A stretch of DNA of 64,000 nt from Actinomycetota bacterium (GTDB lineage: Bacteria; Actinomycetota; Acidimicrobiia; Acidimicrobiales; Ilumatobacteraceae). Both the position numbers and the translations under genes were made by a program. The notes below the pieces were generated by a model that saw nothing but the letters and a program-made list of their open reading frames with translations, had not been told where the DNA came from and did not search any database. Location of the stretch: positions 62,001-126,000 of the forward strand of contig VFYV01000003.1 of assembly GCA_016871395.1 (NCBI GenBank), in the 5' to 3' direction. Shown piece after piece: positions 43,440 to 51,291 of the stretch. Within the stretch, counting starts at the first letter, position 1, and the number at the start of each line of letters is the position of its first letter.

Positions 43440-44678
43440 ATGGCACCCATGAGTTCGTCTCCCCAACGGAATCGCCCATCTTCTCGTCTGGGCGCCATCG
43501 CGGAATCGGCCACCTTGGCCGTCGACGCCAAGGCCAAGGCCCTCAAGGCTGCCGGTGAGAACGTCATCGGCTTCGGCGCGGGCGAACCGGATTTTCCCAC
43601 GCCCCAGCACATCGTCGAGGCCGCGGTGAGGGCATGTCGCGATCCCAAGATGCACCGCTACACGCCCGCTGCCGGCCTACCCGACTTGCGGGAGGCCATC
43701 GCCGCCAAGACCCTGCGCGACAGTGGTTTTCGGACCTCGGCGAGTCAAGTACTCGTCACCAACGGGGGCAAGCACGCGGTGTTCACGGCGTTCGCCGCGT
43801 TGTGCGATCCCGGCGATGAGGTCATCGTTCCCGCGCCGTATTGGACCACCTATCCCGAAGCCGTGGTGCTGGCCGGTGGGGTGCCGGTCATCGTCGACAC
43901 CGACGAAGAAACCGCCTTTCGGGTCACCATCGAACAACTCGAGAAGGCGCTGACTGCGCGCACCAAGGTCTTGTTGTTCGTCTCGCCCGACAATCCGTCG
44001 GGCTCCGTGTACCCCCCCGAGGAGGTGAAGGCCATCGGCGAATGGGCGGTTTCGCGCGGCGTCTGGGTGGTCACCGACGAGATCTACGAGCATCTCACCT
44101 ACGGTCCGCATGAATTCACCAGCATGCCCACGCTCGTTCCCGACGTGGCCGACCAGTGCGTCGTCGTCAATGGCGTCGCCAAGACCTATGCCATGACCGG
44201 TTGGCGCGTTGGTTGGATGATCGGACCTCCCGACGTCATCAAGGCGTCGATCAATTTCCAGAGCCACGCCACGTCGAACGTCAGTAATGTGGCCCAAGCG
44301 GCTGCCCTGGCCGCGGTCGTCGGCGATCTGAGTGCCGTCGAAATGATGCGCGAAGCCTTCGAGCGACGTGGTCGAACCATGCACCGCATGCTGAGTGCGA
44401 TTCCCGGCGTCACCTGCCTCGAGCCGCAGGGGGCGTTCTATTGCTACCCCAACGTCAGCGGTTTGCTCGGTCGTTCGTACAACGGTCGTTCAGCCACCAC
44501 GTCGATGGAATTGGCCGACATCGTTCTCTCGGAGTCCAAGGTGGCTTTTGTTCCGGGCGAGGCTTTTGGCTCGGCGGGGTACGCGCGCTTCTCTTTCGCG
44601 TTGGGCGACGCCGATCTCGAAGAAGGCATCAATCGCTTCGCCGATCTGGTCGCTCGCTCTCGAGCCAACGCTTCTTGA
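43440..44678 (+). CDS. Class I aminotransferase (aspartate aminotransferase type Ib)
   Basis: PLP aminotransferase of 412 aa. [70 protein letters not shown] and the PLP Lys in [18 protein letters not shown] place it in the prokaryotic aspartate/prephenate aminotransferase subgroup. Starts are ATG 43440 ([11 protein letters not shown]) or ATG 43449; neither has a ribosome binding site, so it is probably leaderless. Head-to-head with serC and probably involved in nitrogen and amino acid flow. Confidence 0.9.
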   Translation: MAPMSSSPQRNRPSSRLGAIAESATLAVDAKAKALKAAGENVIGFGAGEPDFPTPQHIVEAAVRACRDPKMHRYTPAAGLPDLREAIAAKTLRDSGFRTSASQVLVTNGGKHAVFTAFAALCDPGDEVIVPAPYWTTYPEAVVLAGGVPVIVDTDEETAFRVTIEQLEKALTARTKVLLFVSPDNPSGSVYPPEEVKAIGEWAVSRGVWVVTDEIYEHLTYGPHEFTSMPTLVPDVADQCVVVNGVAKTYAMTGWRVGWMIGPPDVIKASINFQSHATSNVSNVAQAAALAAVVGDLSAVEMMREAFERRGRTMHRMLSAIPGVTCLEPQGAFYCYPNVSGLLGRSYNGRSATTSMELADIVLSESKVAFVPGEAFGSAGYARFSFALGDADLEEGINRFADLVARSRANAS

Positions 44679-44688
44679 CCAGGTTGGC

Positions 44689-45444
44689 TCACCACCATGG
44701 TGGGTGATGGCCGGCGATCATCGAGATGACGATCAACACTGCGACTTCACCACATTGTTCGATGGCACCGAGGACGTCACCGGAAAATCCGCCGATCTTG
44801 CGTCGAGACCACACTGTGACCATCACCGTCGTCACGATGACCGTGGCGACCGCGACCGCGGTCCACCAACCGCCGACCAGTGCCACGATCGCCACCCCGA
44901 CGACGATCCCGGCCAGGCTCGGTGGACGTCGCAATCCGGTCACGTACTCCGACCCGAGTCCTTGTCCGCTCGCCGGACGGGCGGTCAGCATCGTGCCCAC
45001 TGCGGCGATGCGGGCCAGGCCGTGGGCGGCCACGGCACCAATGAGGGCGACCTTGGGTCCCACGGCCACCAGAGAACCGAGGGCGACGAAGCGCAGGCTG
45101 ATCGACGACACGATGGCGGCAACTCCGTAGGTGCCGTGGCGCGAATCCTTCAGAATGCGCAAGCGGTCTTCGACCGTCCACCCGCCCACGAAAGCATCGG
45201 CCACGTCTCCCAGACCGTCCTCGTGGAAACAACCCGAGATCAACAATCCGACGACGATCGCCACGCCGGCGGCGACCGCCGGCGAGGCCCATGGTTCGAG
45301 GAGCACGGCCGTGCCACCGACGAGTGCGCCGATGAGAAGGCCGACGATCGGGAACCATGGAACCGAACCTGCGGTGTCGAGGGGACGCGAGGTTCGTACC
45401 GGAAGACGGGTCAGGAACGCCAGGGCGCCGAGGAGTCCGGTCAC
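44689..45444 (-). CDS. cobS: Adenosylcobinamide-GDP ribazoletransferase
   Basis: Membrane enzyme of 251 aa joining adenosylcobinamide-GDP and alpha-ribazole, the final joining step of cobalamin assembly. GALAFLTRLPV, the FHEDGLGDVADAFVGGWTVEDRLRILKDSRHGTYGVAA core (Mg-binding acidic cluster) and about six membrane helices are typical. The track start at 45510 lies inside cobT. GTG 45444 has GAGGAT 7 nt before it and lies 10 nt after the cobT stop. Last gene of cobOUTS. Confidence 0.93.
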   Translation of the reverse strand: MTGLLGALAFLTRLPVRTSRPLDTAGSVPWFPIVGLLIGALVGGTAVLLEPWASPAVAAGVAIVVGLLISGCFHEDGLGDVADAFVGGWTVEDRLRILKDSRHGTYGVAAIVSSISLRFVALGSLVAVGPKVALIGAVAAHGLARIAAVGTMLTARPASGQGLGSEYVTGLRRPPSLAGIVVGVAIVALVGGWWTAVAVATVIVTTVMVTVWSRRKIGGFSGDVLGAIEQCGEVAVLIVISMIAGHHPPWW

Positions 45445-45454
45445 ACGGAGATCC

Positions 45455-46456
45455 TCACCCGCCGGGTCCGAAGAACTCGGCGAAGGTGGGGACGTCGGTG
45501 ATGGCGGCACAGGCCATCTGAACGATCGGCACGGCGATCATGGCGCCACTCGCCTCGCCGAGTCGCATGTCGAGGTCGAGCAGAGGTTCGAGGCCGATCC
45601 GGTCCAGGAGGTGACGATGCCCCGGCTCGGCCGAGCAATGTCCGGCGATGCAGTGGTCGAGGGCATCGGGCCGAATCGCGTGCAGAACGGCTGCCGCAGC
45701 GCCGACCACGTAACCGTCGAGAATCACCGGGACGGATTTCTGTCGCGCGGCCACGATGGCCGCGGCGATCGCCACCAGTTCCAGCCCTCCCACCTCGGCG
45801 AGAACGTCGAGAGGAGACAGGCCGGTGGTTCGCGCGACTCCGCGTGCGACGGCGGTGCGCTTACGGGCCAGTCCCTCGTCGTCCAGACCGGTGCCACGAC
45901 CCACCCAGTCGTCGACCGTGCCACCGTAGAGCGCGTGAGCCACCGCGGCGGCGGCGGTGGTGTTACCGATACCCATTTCGCCGAAAACGAACACGTCGGC
46001 GTCGCTCGTGTCGACCGCCCGTCGGGCGGCGGTGACGCACTCGTCGAAGCGATCGTCGTCGACCGCTCGCTCGTTCCGCAGATCGTTACTGGGTCGACCG
46101 ACACCCACGTCGACGACCTCGATTCGCGCACCGACGACTCGGGCGAGTGTCGTGATCGTCGAGCGGTGTGTGGCGAAGGCATCGAGCATCGCTTTGGTCA
46201 CCTCGATCGGGTACTTGCTCACACCGGCCAGCGCAACACCGTGATCGGCGGCGAACACGATGCCGTGAGGGCGCTCGACGGCCGGGGACGGGGAGCGCTG
46301 CCAGCCCGCCATCCACACGGCGACGTCATCCAGTCTCGACAGGGCCCCGGCCGGTCGCAAGATGTCGTCGGCCCGGCGACGTACGTCGTCTCGAGCCAGT
46401 CGATCGGGGGATGGCAAGACCGTCGAGGCGTCGAGGAGCCTTTGGCTTCCGTTCAC
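45455..46456 (-). CDS. cobT: Nicotinate-nucleotide:dimethylbenzimidazole phosphoribosyltransferase
   Basis: Enzyme of 333 aa activating the lower-ligand base to alpha-ribazole phosphate. Family motifs GIVFAADHGVALAGVSKYP, VFGEMGIGNTTAAAAVAHAL, VGRGTGLDDEGLARK and AGHCSAEPGHRHLL are present. The start is GTG 46456, overlapping the cobU stop as GTGA. Whether the base is dimethylbenzimidazole or another one cannot be read. Confidence 0.94.
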   Translation of the reverse strand: MNGSQRLLDASTVLPSPDRLARDDVRRRADDILRPAGALSRLDDVAVWMAGWQRSPSPAVERPHGIVFAADHGVALAGVSKYPIEVTKAMLDAFATHRSTITTLARVVGARIEVVDVGVGRPSNDLRNERAVDDDRFDECVTAARRAVDTSDADVFVFGEMGIGNTTAAAAVAHALYGGTVDDWVGRGTGLDDEGLARKRTAVARGVARTTGLSPLDVLAEVGGLELVAIAAAIVAARQKSVPVILDGYVVGAAAAVLHAIRPDALDHCIAGHCSAEPGHRHLLDRIGLEPLLDLDMRLGEASGAMIAVPIVQMACAAITDVPTFAEFFGPGG

Positions 46457-46992
46457 GGTGACCCTTTTTCCGAGTCGCCACCTGGATCGCTCAGAAGCAA
46501 GACCCGACCCGACACCATGAACAGTGCCCGATCAGCCTGCGCCACCAGGATTTGATTCACTCGTCCGAGAAGATCTCGGTATCGCCGTCCGAGTTCGGTT
46601 TCCGGATGCACGCCGAGACCGACCTCATTGGTCACCAACACGATGTGGGCGGGGGAGGTGCGAGCATTCTCGGCCAGTTGCGAAGCTGTTGTCGCCACCT
46701 CTTCATCGTAGTCGCCACGACGCAGGAGGTTCGATACCCAGAGTGTGATGCAGTCGACGATCACCATGGTGTCGCCACTTGCTGAAGTGATCGTCGCGGA
46801 GAAGTCGTGAGGCTCCTCGACGGTGGGCCAGTCGGGTCGTTCGGCTCGGTGGCGAGCGATACGTGTCTCCATGTCGTCATCGAGCACCGGTGCGGTGGCC
46901 ACGAAGACAACCGGACCCGGGTGTCGCATCCCCAAACGCACGACGTGCGAACTCTTTCCACTGCGAGCGCCACCGGTGACGACGGTGATCAT
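46453..46992 (-). CDS. cobU: Adenosylcobinamide kinase/guanylyltransferase
   Basis: Bifunctional enzyme of 179 aa that phosphorylates and guanylylates adenosylcobinamide. P-loop VVTGGARSGKSSH is at the very N-terminus; guanylylation-site His lies in ETRIARHRAERP; VIVDCITLWVSNLL and VLVTNEVGLGVHPETELGRRYRDLLGRVNQ are diagnostic. The track frame extends 63 codons into cobO. ATG 46992 shares a base with the cobO stop (TGATG). Confidence 0.94.
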   Translation of the reverse strand: MITVVTGGARSGKSSHVVRLGMRHPGPVVFVATAPVLDDDMETRIARHRAERPDWPTVEEPHDFSATITSASGDTMVIVDCITLWVSNLLRRGDYDEEVATTASQLAENARTSPAHIVLVTNEVGLGVHPETELGRRYRDLLGRVNQILVAQADRALFMVSGRVLLLSDPGGDSEKGSP

Positions 46993-47561
46993 CAGTAGTC
47001 GATACCTCGTTTGGCGGCGATTCCTCGGTCGTAGGCGTGTTTGATCTTGGTCATCGAGGTGACGGTGTCGGCCATTTCGATCAATTGAGGGAGAGCATCG
47101 CGACCGGTGCACACGATGTTGACGTGAGGGGGACGATTCGTCACGGTCTCGACGATCGCGCCGACGTCGACCCATTTCCACGATGCGAGGTAGGTGATCT
47201 CGTCGAGCACCACCAGATCGAATTCACCCGAGTCGATGATGCCGGCCGCCGTGAGCCAAGCCTCCTGCGCCAGCCGACGGTCGTGTTCGATGTTCTCGGA
47301 ATCCCACGTGAATCCGGCACCGAGGGACATCCACGTCACTCCCAGATCCTCGGCGACCTTCTGCTCGCCGACCTGCCAATCGCCCGATTTGATGAACTGG
47401 ATCACCCCGACCCGCCAGCCGCGCGCCACCGATCGCATCACCATCCCGAAGGCCGAACTGCTCTTGCCTTTTCCGTCGCCGGTCAGCAGTAGGACGAGTG
47501 ACTCGGCATTTCGAAGACCGTCCGGACGGGGGTCGTCGGTGAGAGGTTCGGTACCGGGCAC
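46992..47561 (-). CDS. cobO: Corrinoid adenosyltransferase (BtuR/CobO type)
   Basis: ATP:corrinoid adenosyltransferase of 189 aa making the adenosyl form needed by the mutase at 2898. P-loop LLTGDGKGKSSSAFGMVMR, VGVIQFIKSGDWQVGEQ, and FDLVVLDEITYLASWKWVDV are the BtuR family marks. First gene of cobOUTS. The GTG start at 47561 is 7 nt from TACCAT, so this operon seems to escape the riboswitch that controls the divergent btuFCD. Confidence 0.93.
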   Translation of the reverse strand: MPGTEPLTDDPRPDGLRNAESLVLLLTGDGKGKSSSAFGMVMRSVARGWRVGVIQFIKSGDWQVGEQKVAEDLGVTWMSLGAGFTWDSENIEHDRRLAQEAWLTAAGIIDSGEFDLVVLDEITYLASWKWVDVGAIVETVTNRPPHVNIVCTGRDALPQLIEMADTVTSMTKIKHAYDRGIAAKRGIDY

Positions 47562-47568
47562 GAGGGGA

Positions 47569-47574
47569 ATGGTA
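47569..47574 (-). promoter_or_regulatory. -10 hexamer of leaderless promoter, cobOUTS
   Basis: TACCAT on the minus strand, 7 nt before the cobO GTG. It implies no 5' leader and hence no riboswitch on this side. Confidence 0.5.
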
Positions 47575-47594
47575 GAGCGTGATCGCCGAACGTG

Positions 47595-47600
47595 TTATCT
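47595..47600 (+). promoter_or_regulatory. Candidate -10 for the btuFCD riboswitch transcript
   Basis: TTATCT just upstream of the cobalamin aptamer. The start site would be near 47607. Confidence 0.45.
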
Positions 47601-47606
47601 TCGTCT

Positions 47607-47745
47607 GGTCGGCAATAGTCGATGACTCGATATCAGCGAAGTCCGGTGAGATTCCGGCACTGTCCCGCAACGGTGGTCCGACACGAAGTTTCTTCGTGTC
47701 GGCAAGTCCGGTCGCCTGACCCGAGTGCGGTTACCAACCCTCGAG
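47607..47745 (+). promoter_or_regulatory. Cobalamin riboswitch aptamer
   Basis: Contains the class-defining core AAGTCCGGTGAGATTCCGGCACTGTCCCGCAACGG, an 11-bp variable hairpin CCGACACGAAG / CTTCGTGTCGG, and the B12-box-like AAGTCCGGTCGCCTGACC. It precedes the B12 uptake operon. Boundaries are estimated by eye. Confidence 0.92.
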
Positions 47746-47765
47746 GTAAGGGTGAATCGTGCAGG

Positions 47766-47781
47766 TGCGGGAGACCGCACT
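47766..47781 (+). promoter_or_regulatory. Hairpin between B12 aptamer and RBS-sequestering stem
   Basis: GTGCGG / CCGCAC stem with a GAGA tetraloop. No T-tract follows, so it is a structural element of the expression platform rather than a terminator. Confidence 0.55.
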
Positions 47782-47786
47782 CCACA

Positions 47787-47817
47787 TTCCTCTTGCTTCC
47801 CCTGAGCAATGGAGGAA
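47787..47817 (+). promoter_or_regulatory. Ribosome-binding-site-sequestering stem of the B12 riboswitch
   Basis: TTCCTCTTGCT pairs with AGCAA-TG-GAGGAA (11 bp, 2-nt bulge, loop TCCCCTG). The right arm is the btuF Shine-Dalgarno GGAGGAAG, so closing the stem hides it. This argues for translational, not transcriptional, control. Confidence 0.75.
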
Positions 47818-47823
47818 GATTCA

Positions 47824-48729
47824 ATGAGGCAATCACTGACAAGGCGCTCGTTCGCGAGCCCCCGACGATCCTTGATCGGACTTGTTCTGACGGGAGCGAC
47901 CCTGATGGCGGCGTGCGGCGGAGACGACACCTCGTCGACGCCGGATTCGACCGTCACCGAGCAGGAGGCGTTGCGCATTGTCTCGTTGTCCCCGACGCAC
48001 ACCGAAATCCTGTACGCCATCGGGGCCGGCGGCGACGTGGTGGCTGTCGACTCCTACTCGAACTTTCCGGCCGACACCCCGATCACCGACCTGTCGTCGT
48101 ACGAACCCAACGTCGAGGCCATTTCGGAGTACGACCCCGACCTCGTGGTGATCGGTGACGATTTCACCGGGTTGGCCGACCAATTGACCAAGATCGGGGT
48201 CGAGTCGTGGGCGTTGCCGGCGCCGGCCTCGCTCGACGACGTCTACGCGCAGATCGTCGATCTCGGTGCGGCGGTCGGACACCTCGAGGAAGCCGAGAAT
48301 CTTGCCGCCTCGATGAAGGTCGAGATCGATGCCGTGGTGAACGGCGCGGCCAGCGTGCCCCAAGGGACGACTTTCTTCCACGAACTCGATGACACGTTGT
48401 ACTCGGTCACGAGCAACACCTTCGTCGGCTCGCTCTACGAGATGTTCGGCTTGCGCAACATCGCCGACGCAACCGAGGATGACACGGATTATCCGCAACT
48501 GTCGGCGGAATTCGTCGTCAGTCAGGACCCTACGTTCATTTTCCTGGCCGACACCAAGTGCTGCGGAGCGAGTGTTGCCAGCGTCGGCGCTCGTCCGGGA
48601 TGGGACGTGTTGAGCGCCGTGAAGACCGGCAATGTCATCGAACTGGACGACGACATTGCCTCGCGCTGGGGTCCTCGCCTGGTCGACTTCGTGAAGAAGA
48701 TCGCCGACGTTCTGGAGACCGTCAGGTGA
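47824..48729 (+). CDS. btuF: Cobalamin ABC transporter substrate-binding lipoprotein
   Basis: Lipoprotein of 301 aa with twin-Arg-like basic N-terminus (RQSLTRRSFASPRRS) and lipobox LMAACGGDD. The BtuF/FepB-type binding fold starts LRIVSLSPTHTEILYAIGAGGDVVAVDSYSNFP and includes EAISEYDPDLVVIGDD. ATG 47824 is used because the strong GGAGGAAG lies 6 nt upstream; the ATG at 47809 used by the track would lie inside the sequestering stem. B12 specificity rests on the riboswitch and the cob neighbours. Confidence 0.9.
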   Translation: MRQSLTRRSFASPRRSLIGLVLTGATLMAACGGDDTSSTPDSTVTEQEALRIVSLSPTHTEILYAIGAGGDVVAVDSYSNFPADTPITDLSSYEPNVEAISEYDPDLVVIGDDFTGLADQLTKIGVESWALPAPASLDDVYAQIVDLGAAVGHLEEAENLAASMKVEIDAVVNGAASVPQGTTFFHELDDTLYSVTSNTFVGSLYEMFGLRNIADATEDDTDYPQLSAEFVVSQDPTFIFLADTKCCGASVASVGARPGWDVLSAVKTGNVIELDDDIASRWGPRLVDFVKKIADVLETVR

Positions 48730-49781
48730 TGTCCACCCGACAGGAGCGCGAGATCACCCGTTCGTGGTGGTTGCCGGTGGCCTGTGTCGCCCTGGCGTTG
48801 GCGTTCCTGTTCGGGGCCATGATCGGTCCGGCCGGCCCCGCATGGTGGCGGGTGCCGGCCGAACTGCTCGATCACCTTCCCTTCATCAGCGTCGATTCGG
48901 GAGCGACGGCGCTGCAGAGCACCGTGTTGTGGGAGATCCGCATGCCGCGTGTGGTCTTGGCCGGCATCGTCGGAGCCGTGCTGTCGTTGGCCGGCGCATC
49001 GTTTCAGGGTGTTTTCCGCAATCCCTTGGTCGATCCGTATCTGCTCGGGGTGGCGGCGGGGGCGGGTCTCGGCGCGACGTTGGTCTTCGTGGTAGGTCGG
49101 TCCACGAGTCAATCGTGGCCCGTCGACCCCTTGCCGTTGGCAGCGTTCCTTGGTGGCTTGTTGGCGGTGTTGCTCACCTACACGGTGGGTGCCGGTTTCG
49201 GTGCCCCACGTAATCCCACCACGTTGGTGTTGGCCGGAGTGGCTATCACGTCCCTCACCACCGCGGTGCAGACTTTCTTGTTGCAAAAGAACACTGATGT
49301 CGTGCGTCAGGTGTACAGCTGGATACTCGGTCGTCTCTCCTCGGCGACGTGGGCAGACGTGCGACTCGTGTTGCCCTACGCGATCGTGAGTGGAGGTGTG
49401 CTTCTCGTGCATCGTCGATTGCTCGATGTTCTGCGCGTCGGCGAGGACGAGGCTCGATCCCTGGGTGCTCGGGTCGACCGCATTCGTCTCACGGTGGTGA
49501 TCGCCGCCACGCTCGGCACCTCGGCTGTCGTCAGCGTCAGTGGACTCATCGGCTTCGTCGGCATCGTGGTTCCCCACCTCGTCCGTTTGTTGGCTGGCGC
49601 CAGTTACCGACGACTACTTCCCCTCTCGATTCTGACCGGTGCGGCTTTCCTGATCGTGGCCGACATTCCCAGCCGAGTGTTGTCGGACCCTGCCGAAACC
49701 CCCATCGGGGTGGTTACGGCGTTTCTTGGTGCACCTTTCTTCATCCTCGTTCTTCGGTCACGACAAATCGAGGCGCGATGA
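48729..49781 (+). CDS. btuC: Cobalamin ABC transporter permease
   Basis: FecCD/BtuC-family permease of 350 aa with about ten helices. Family marks: VLWEIRMPRVVLAGIVGAVLSLAGASFQGVFRNPLVDPYLLGVAAGAGLGA and VSGLIGFVGIVVPHLVRLLAGASYRRLLPLS. The ATG overlaps the btuF stop as TGATG. The track start at 48558 is inside btuF. Confidence 0.93.
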   Translation: MSTRQEREITRSWWLPVACVALALAFLFGAMIGPAGPAWWRVPAELLDHLPFISVDSGATALQSTVLWEIRMPRVVLAGIVGAVLSLAGASFQGVFRNPLVDPYLLGVAAGAGLGATLVFVVGRSTSQSWPVDPLPLAAFLGGLLAVLLTYTVGAGFGAPRNPTTLVLAGVAITSLTTAVQTFLLQKNTDVVRQVYSWILGRLSSATWADVRLVLPYAIVSGGVLLVHRRLLDVLRVGEDEARSLGARVDRIRLTVVIAATLGTSAVVSVSGLIGFVGIVVPHLVRLLAGASYRRLLPLSILTGAAFLIVADIPSRVLSDPAETPIGVVTAFLGAPFFILVLRSRQIEAR

Positions 49782-50563
49782 CTTCCCTGACGTTCGAGAA
49801 AGTCTCGGTGAAGTACGCGGATTCGACCGCGGTGGCGTCGTTCTCCGACACCGTTCGGCCGGGCGAGTGGTTGTGTCTCATCGGCCCCAATGGTGCCGGT
49901 AAGTCGTCGTTGTTGCGGGCCGCGGCCGGGTTGGTACAACACGACGGCGTCATCCTCGTCGACGGTACCCCAATCGAACTGCGCTCGACCCGTCGTCGGG
50001 CCGCCCTCATCGCGCACGTGCCGCAGTCCCCGTCTCTGCCCGACGACATGTCGACTTTCGAGTACGTGCTCCTCGGGCGCAATCCTTTCATCGGCTACTT
50101 CGGTCGGGAGAGCAAGCACGATCGATCGATGGTCCATCAGGTGCTCGAGCGGCTGTGCTTGGAAGAGCTCGCCCAACGTCGCCTGGGTTCGCTGTCCGGC
50201 GGCGAGCGTCAGCGCGTCGTGATCGCCCGCGCGTTGGCGCAGGAGGCGCCGATCATGCTGCTCGACGAGCCCACCAGCGCTCTCGACATTGGTCATCAGC
50301 AGCAAGCCTTGGAGTTGGTCGACACTTTGCGACGCGAGCACGGGTTCACCGTGGTTTCGGCCATGCACGATCTCACGCTTGCGGGCCTGTACAGCGATCG
50401 GCTCGCCCTGTTGCATCACGGTCACTGTGTCGCCGCCGGTGCCGCGGAGGAGGTGCTACGAGCCGAGACTCTGTCCGAGTTCTACGGGGTCGCGGTGTCG
50501 GTTCACCACGAGCCCGACGGTACTGTCGTGGTCATCCCACGGCGAACGGCTCCGCTGGCCTGA
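49778..50563 (+). CDS. btuD: Cobalamin ABC transporter ATP-binding protein
   Basis: ATPase of 261 aa: Walker A GPNGAGKSSL, signature LSGGERQRVVIARAL, Walker B IMLLDEPTSALDIGHQQQ, switch His in SAMHDLTLAGLYSDR. It belongs to the FepC/BtuD group that pairs with FecCD permeases. The start overlaps the btuC stop as ATGA. End of the riboswitch-controlled operon; the next gene has its own promoter. Confidence 0.93.
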   Translation: MTSLTFEKVSVKYADSTAVASFSDTVRPGEWLCLIGPNGAGKSSLLRAAAGLVQHDGVILVDGTPIELRSTRRRAALIAHVPQSPSLPDDMSTFEYVLLGRNPFIGYFGRESKHDRSMVHQVLERLCLEELAQRRLGSLSGGERQRVVIARALAQEAPIMLLDEPTSALDIGHQQQALELVDTLRREHGFTVVSAMHDLTLAGLYSDRLALLHHGHCVAAGAAEEVLRAETLSEFYGVAVSVHHEPDGTVVVIPRRTAPLA

Positions 50564-50576
50564 TCTCGACGGCGAC

Positions 50577-50582
50577 TAACGT
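50577..50582 (+). promoter_or_regulatory. -10 hexamer of leaderless promoter, gene at 50589
   Basis: TAACGT 6 nt before ATG 50589. Confidence 0.55.
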
Positions 50583-50588
50583 TCGAAG

Positions 50589-51284
50589 ATGGACGCTCTG
50601 ACGTTGAATCGTCAGGTCGAGGGTCTCGCGGCGTCGCATCAGCGTTTGTTGTCGACGCTCGATCCGATCGAGGGCCAGGGCCTCACCGACGAGATGGTGC
50701 GACGACCGTCGCGATTGCCCAACTGGACGGTGGGCCACGTTCTCACGCATCTGGCGCGTCATGCCGACAGTTTCACGAGGCTCACCATGGCTGCGGAGAA
50801 CGCCGCTCCTGGTTCCTTCGATCCGGTCGACCAGTATCCCGGGGGTGTCGAGATTCGAAACGCCGACATCGAGGCCGGGGCCACGCGAGGCGCCCGTGAT
50901 CAGATGGTCGACCTACGTCGGTCGATCTATGAATTGGAGGGCGCTTGGGTGGTGGCTCGTCGAGCGTGGTTCGGTCGTGGTCGCCTGCTGGCGGGGTTCG
51001 AGGTCCCGATCTCGGAGTTGCCGTTGCGGCGATGGCGTGAAGTCGAGGTCCATATCGGTGATCTGGGTTTGGATGAGTTGGGTTGTGACGGGCCCGATTC
51101 ATGGTCGGCCGAATACGTGCGCCACGACCTCACCGTCATGGCGATGCAGTGGAGGGCGAGAGGTCCCATGGGAATGACCGAGTTACCTACGTTGGTCCTG
51201 CGGCTGGATCCGGCGTATCGTCTGGCATGGCTCTTGGGTCGATTCGACGTGGAGGGTGTCGCATCGGCGGGGATGATCGCGTGA
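50589..51284 (+). CDS. Maleylpyruvate isomerase/DinB-family protein, mycothiol-dependent type
   Basis: Protein of 231 aa with the N-terminal DinB-like metal-binding helical bundle of mycothiol-dependent maleylpyruvate isomerases. LPNWTVGHVLTHLARHADSF carries the first His ligands and RWREVEVHIGDLGLDEL the Glu and His ligands. The typical C-terminal sterol-carrier-like domain is shortened to TELPTLVLRLDPAYRLAWLLGRFDVEGV. The thiol-transfer substrate is unknown. Fits with mycothiol production implied by ino1. The CopC-CopD gene follows after 7 nt. Confidence 0.82.
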   Translation: MDALTLNRQVEGLAASHQRLLSTLDPIEGQGLTDEMVRRPSRLPNWTVGHVLTHLARHADSFTRLTMAAENAAPGSFDPVDQYPGGVEIRNADIEAGATRGARDQMVDLRRSIYELEGAWVVARRAWFGRGRLLAGFEVPISELPLRRWREVEVHIGDLGLDELGCDGPDSWSAEYVRHDLTVMAMQWRARGPMGMTELPTLVLRLDPAYRLAWLLGRFDVEGVASAGMIA

Positions 51285-51291
51285 TGTTCCG

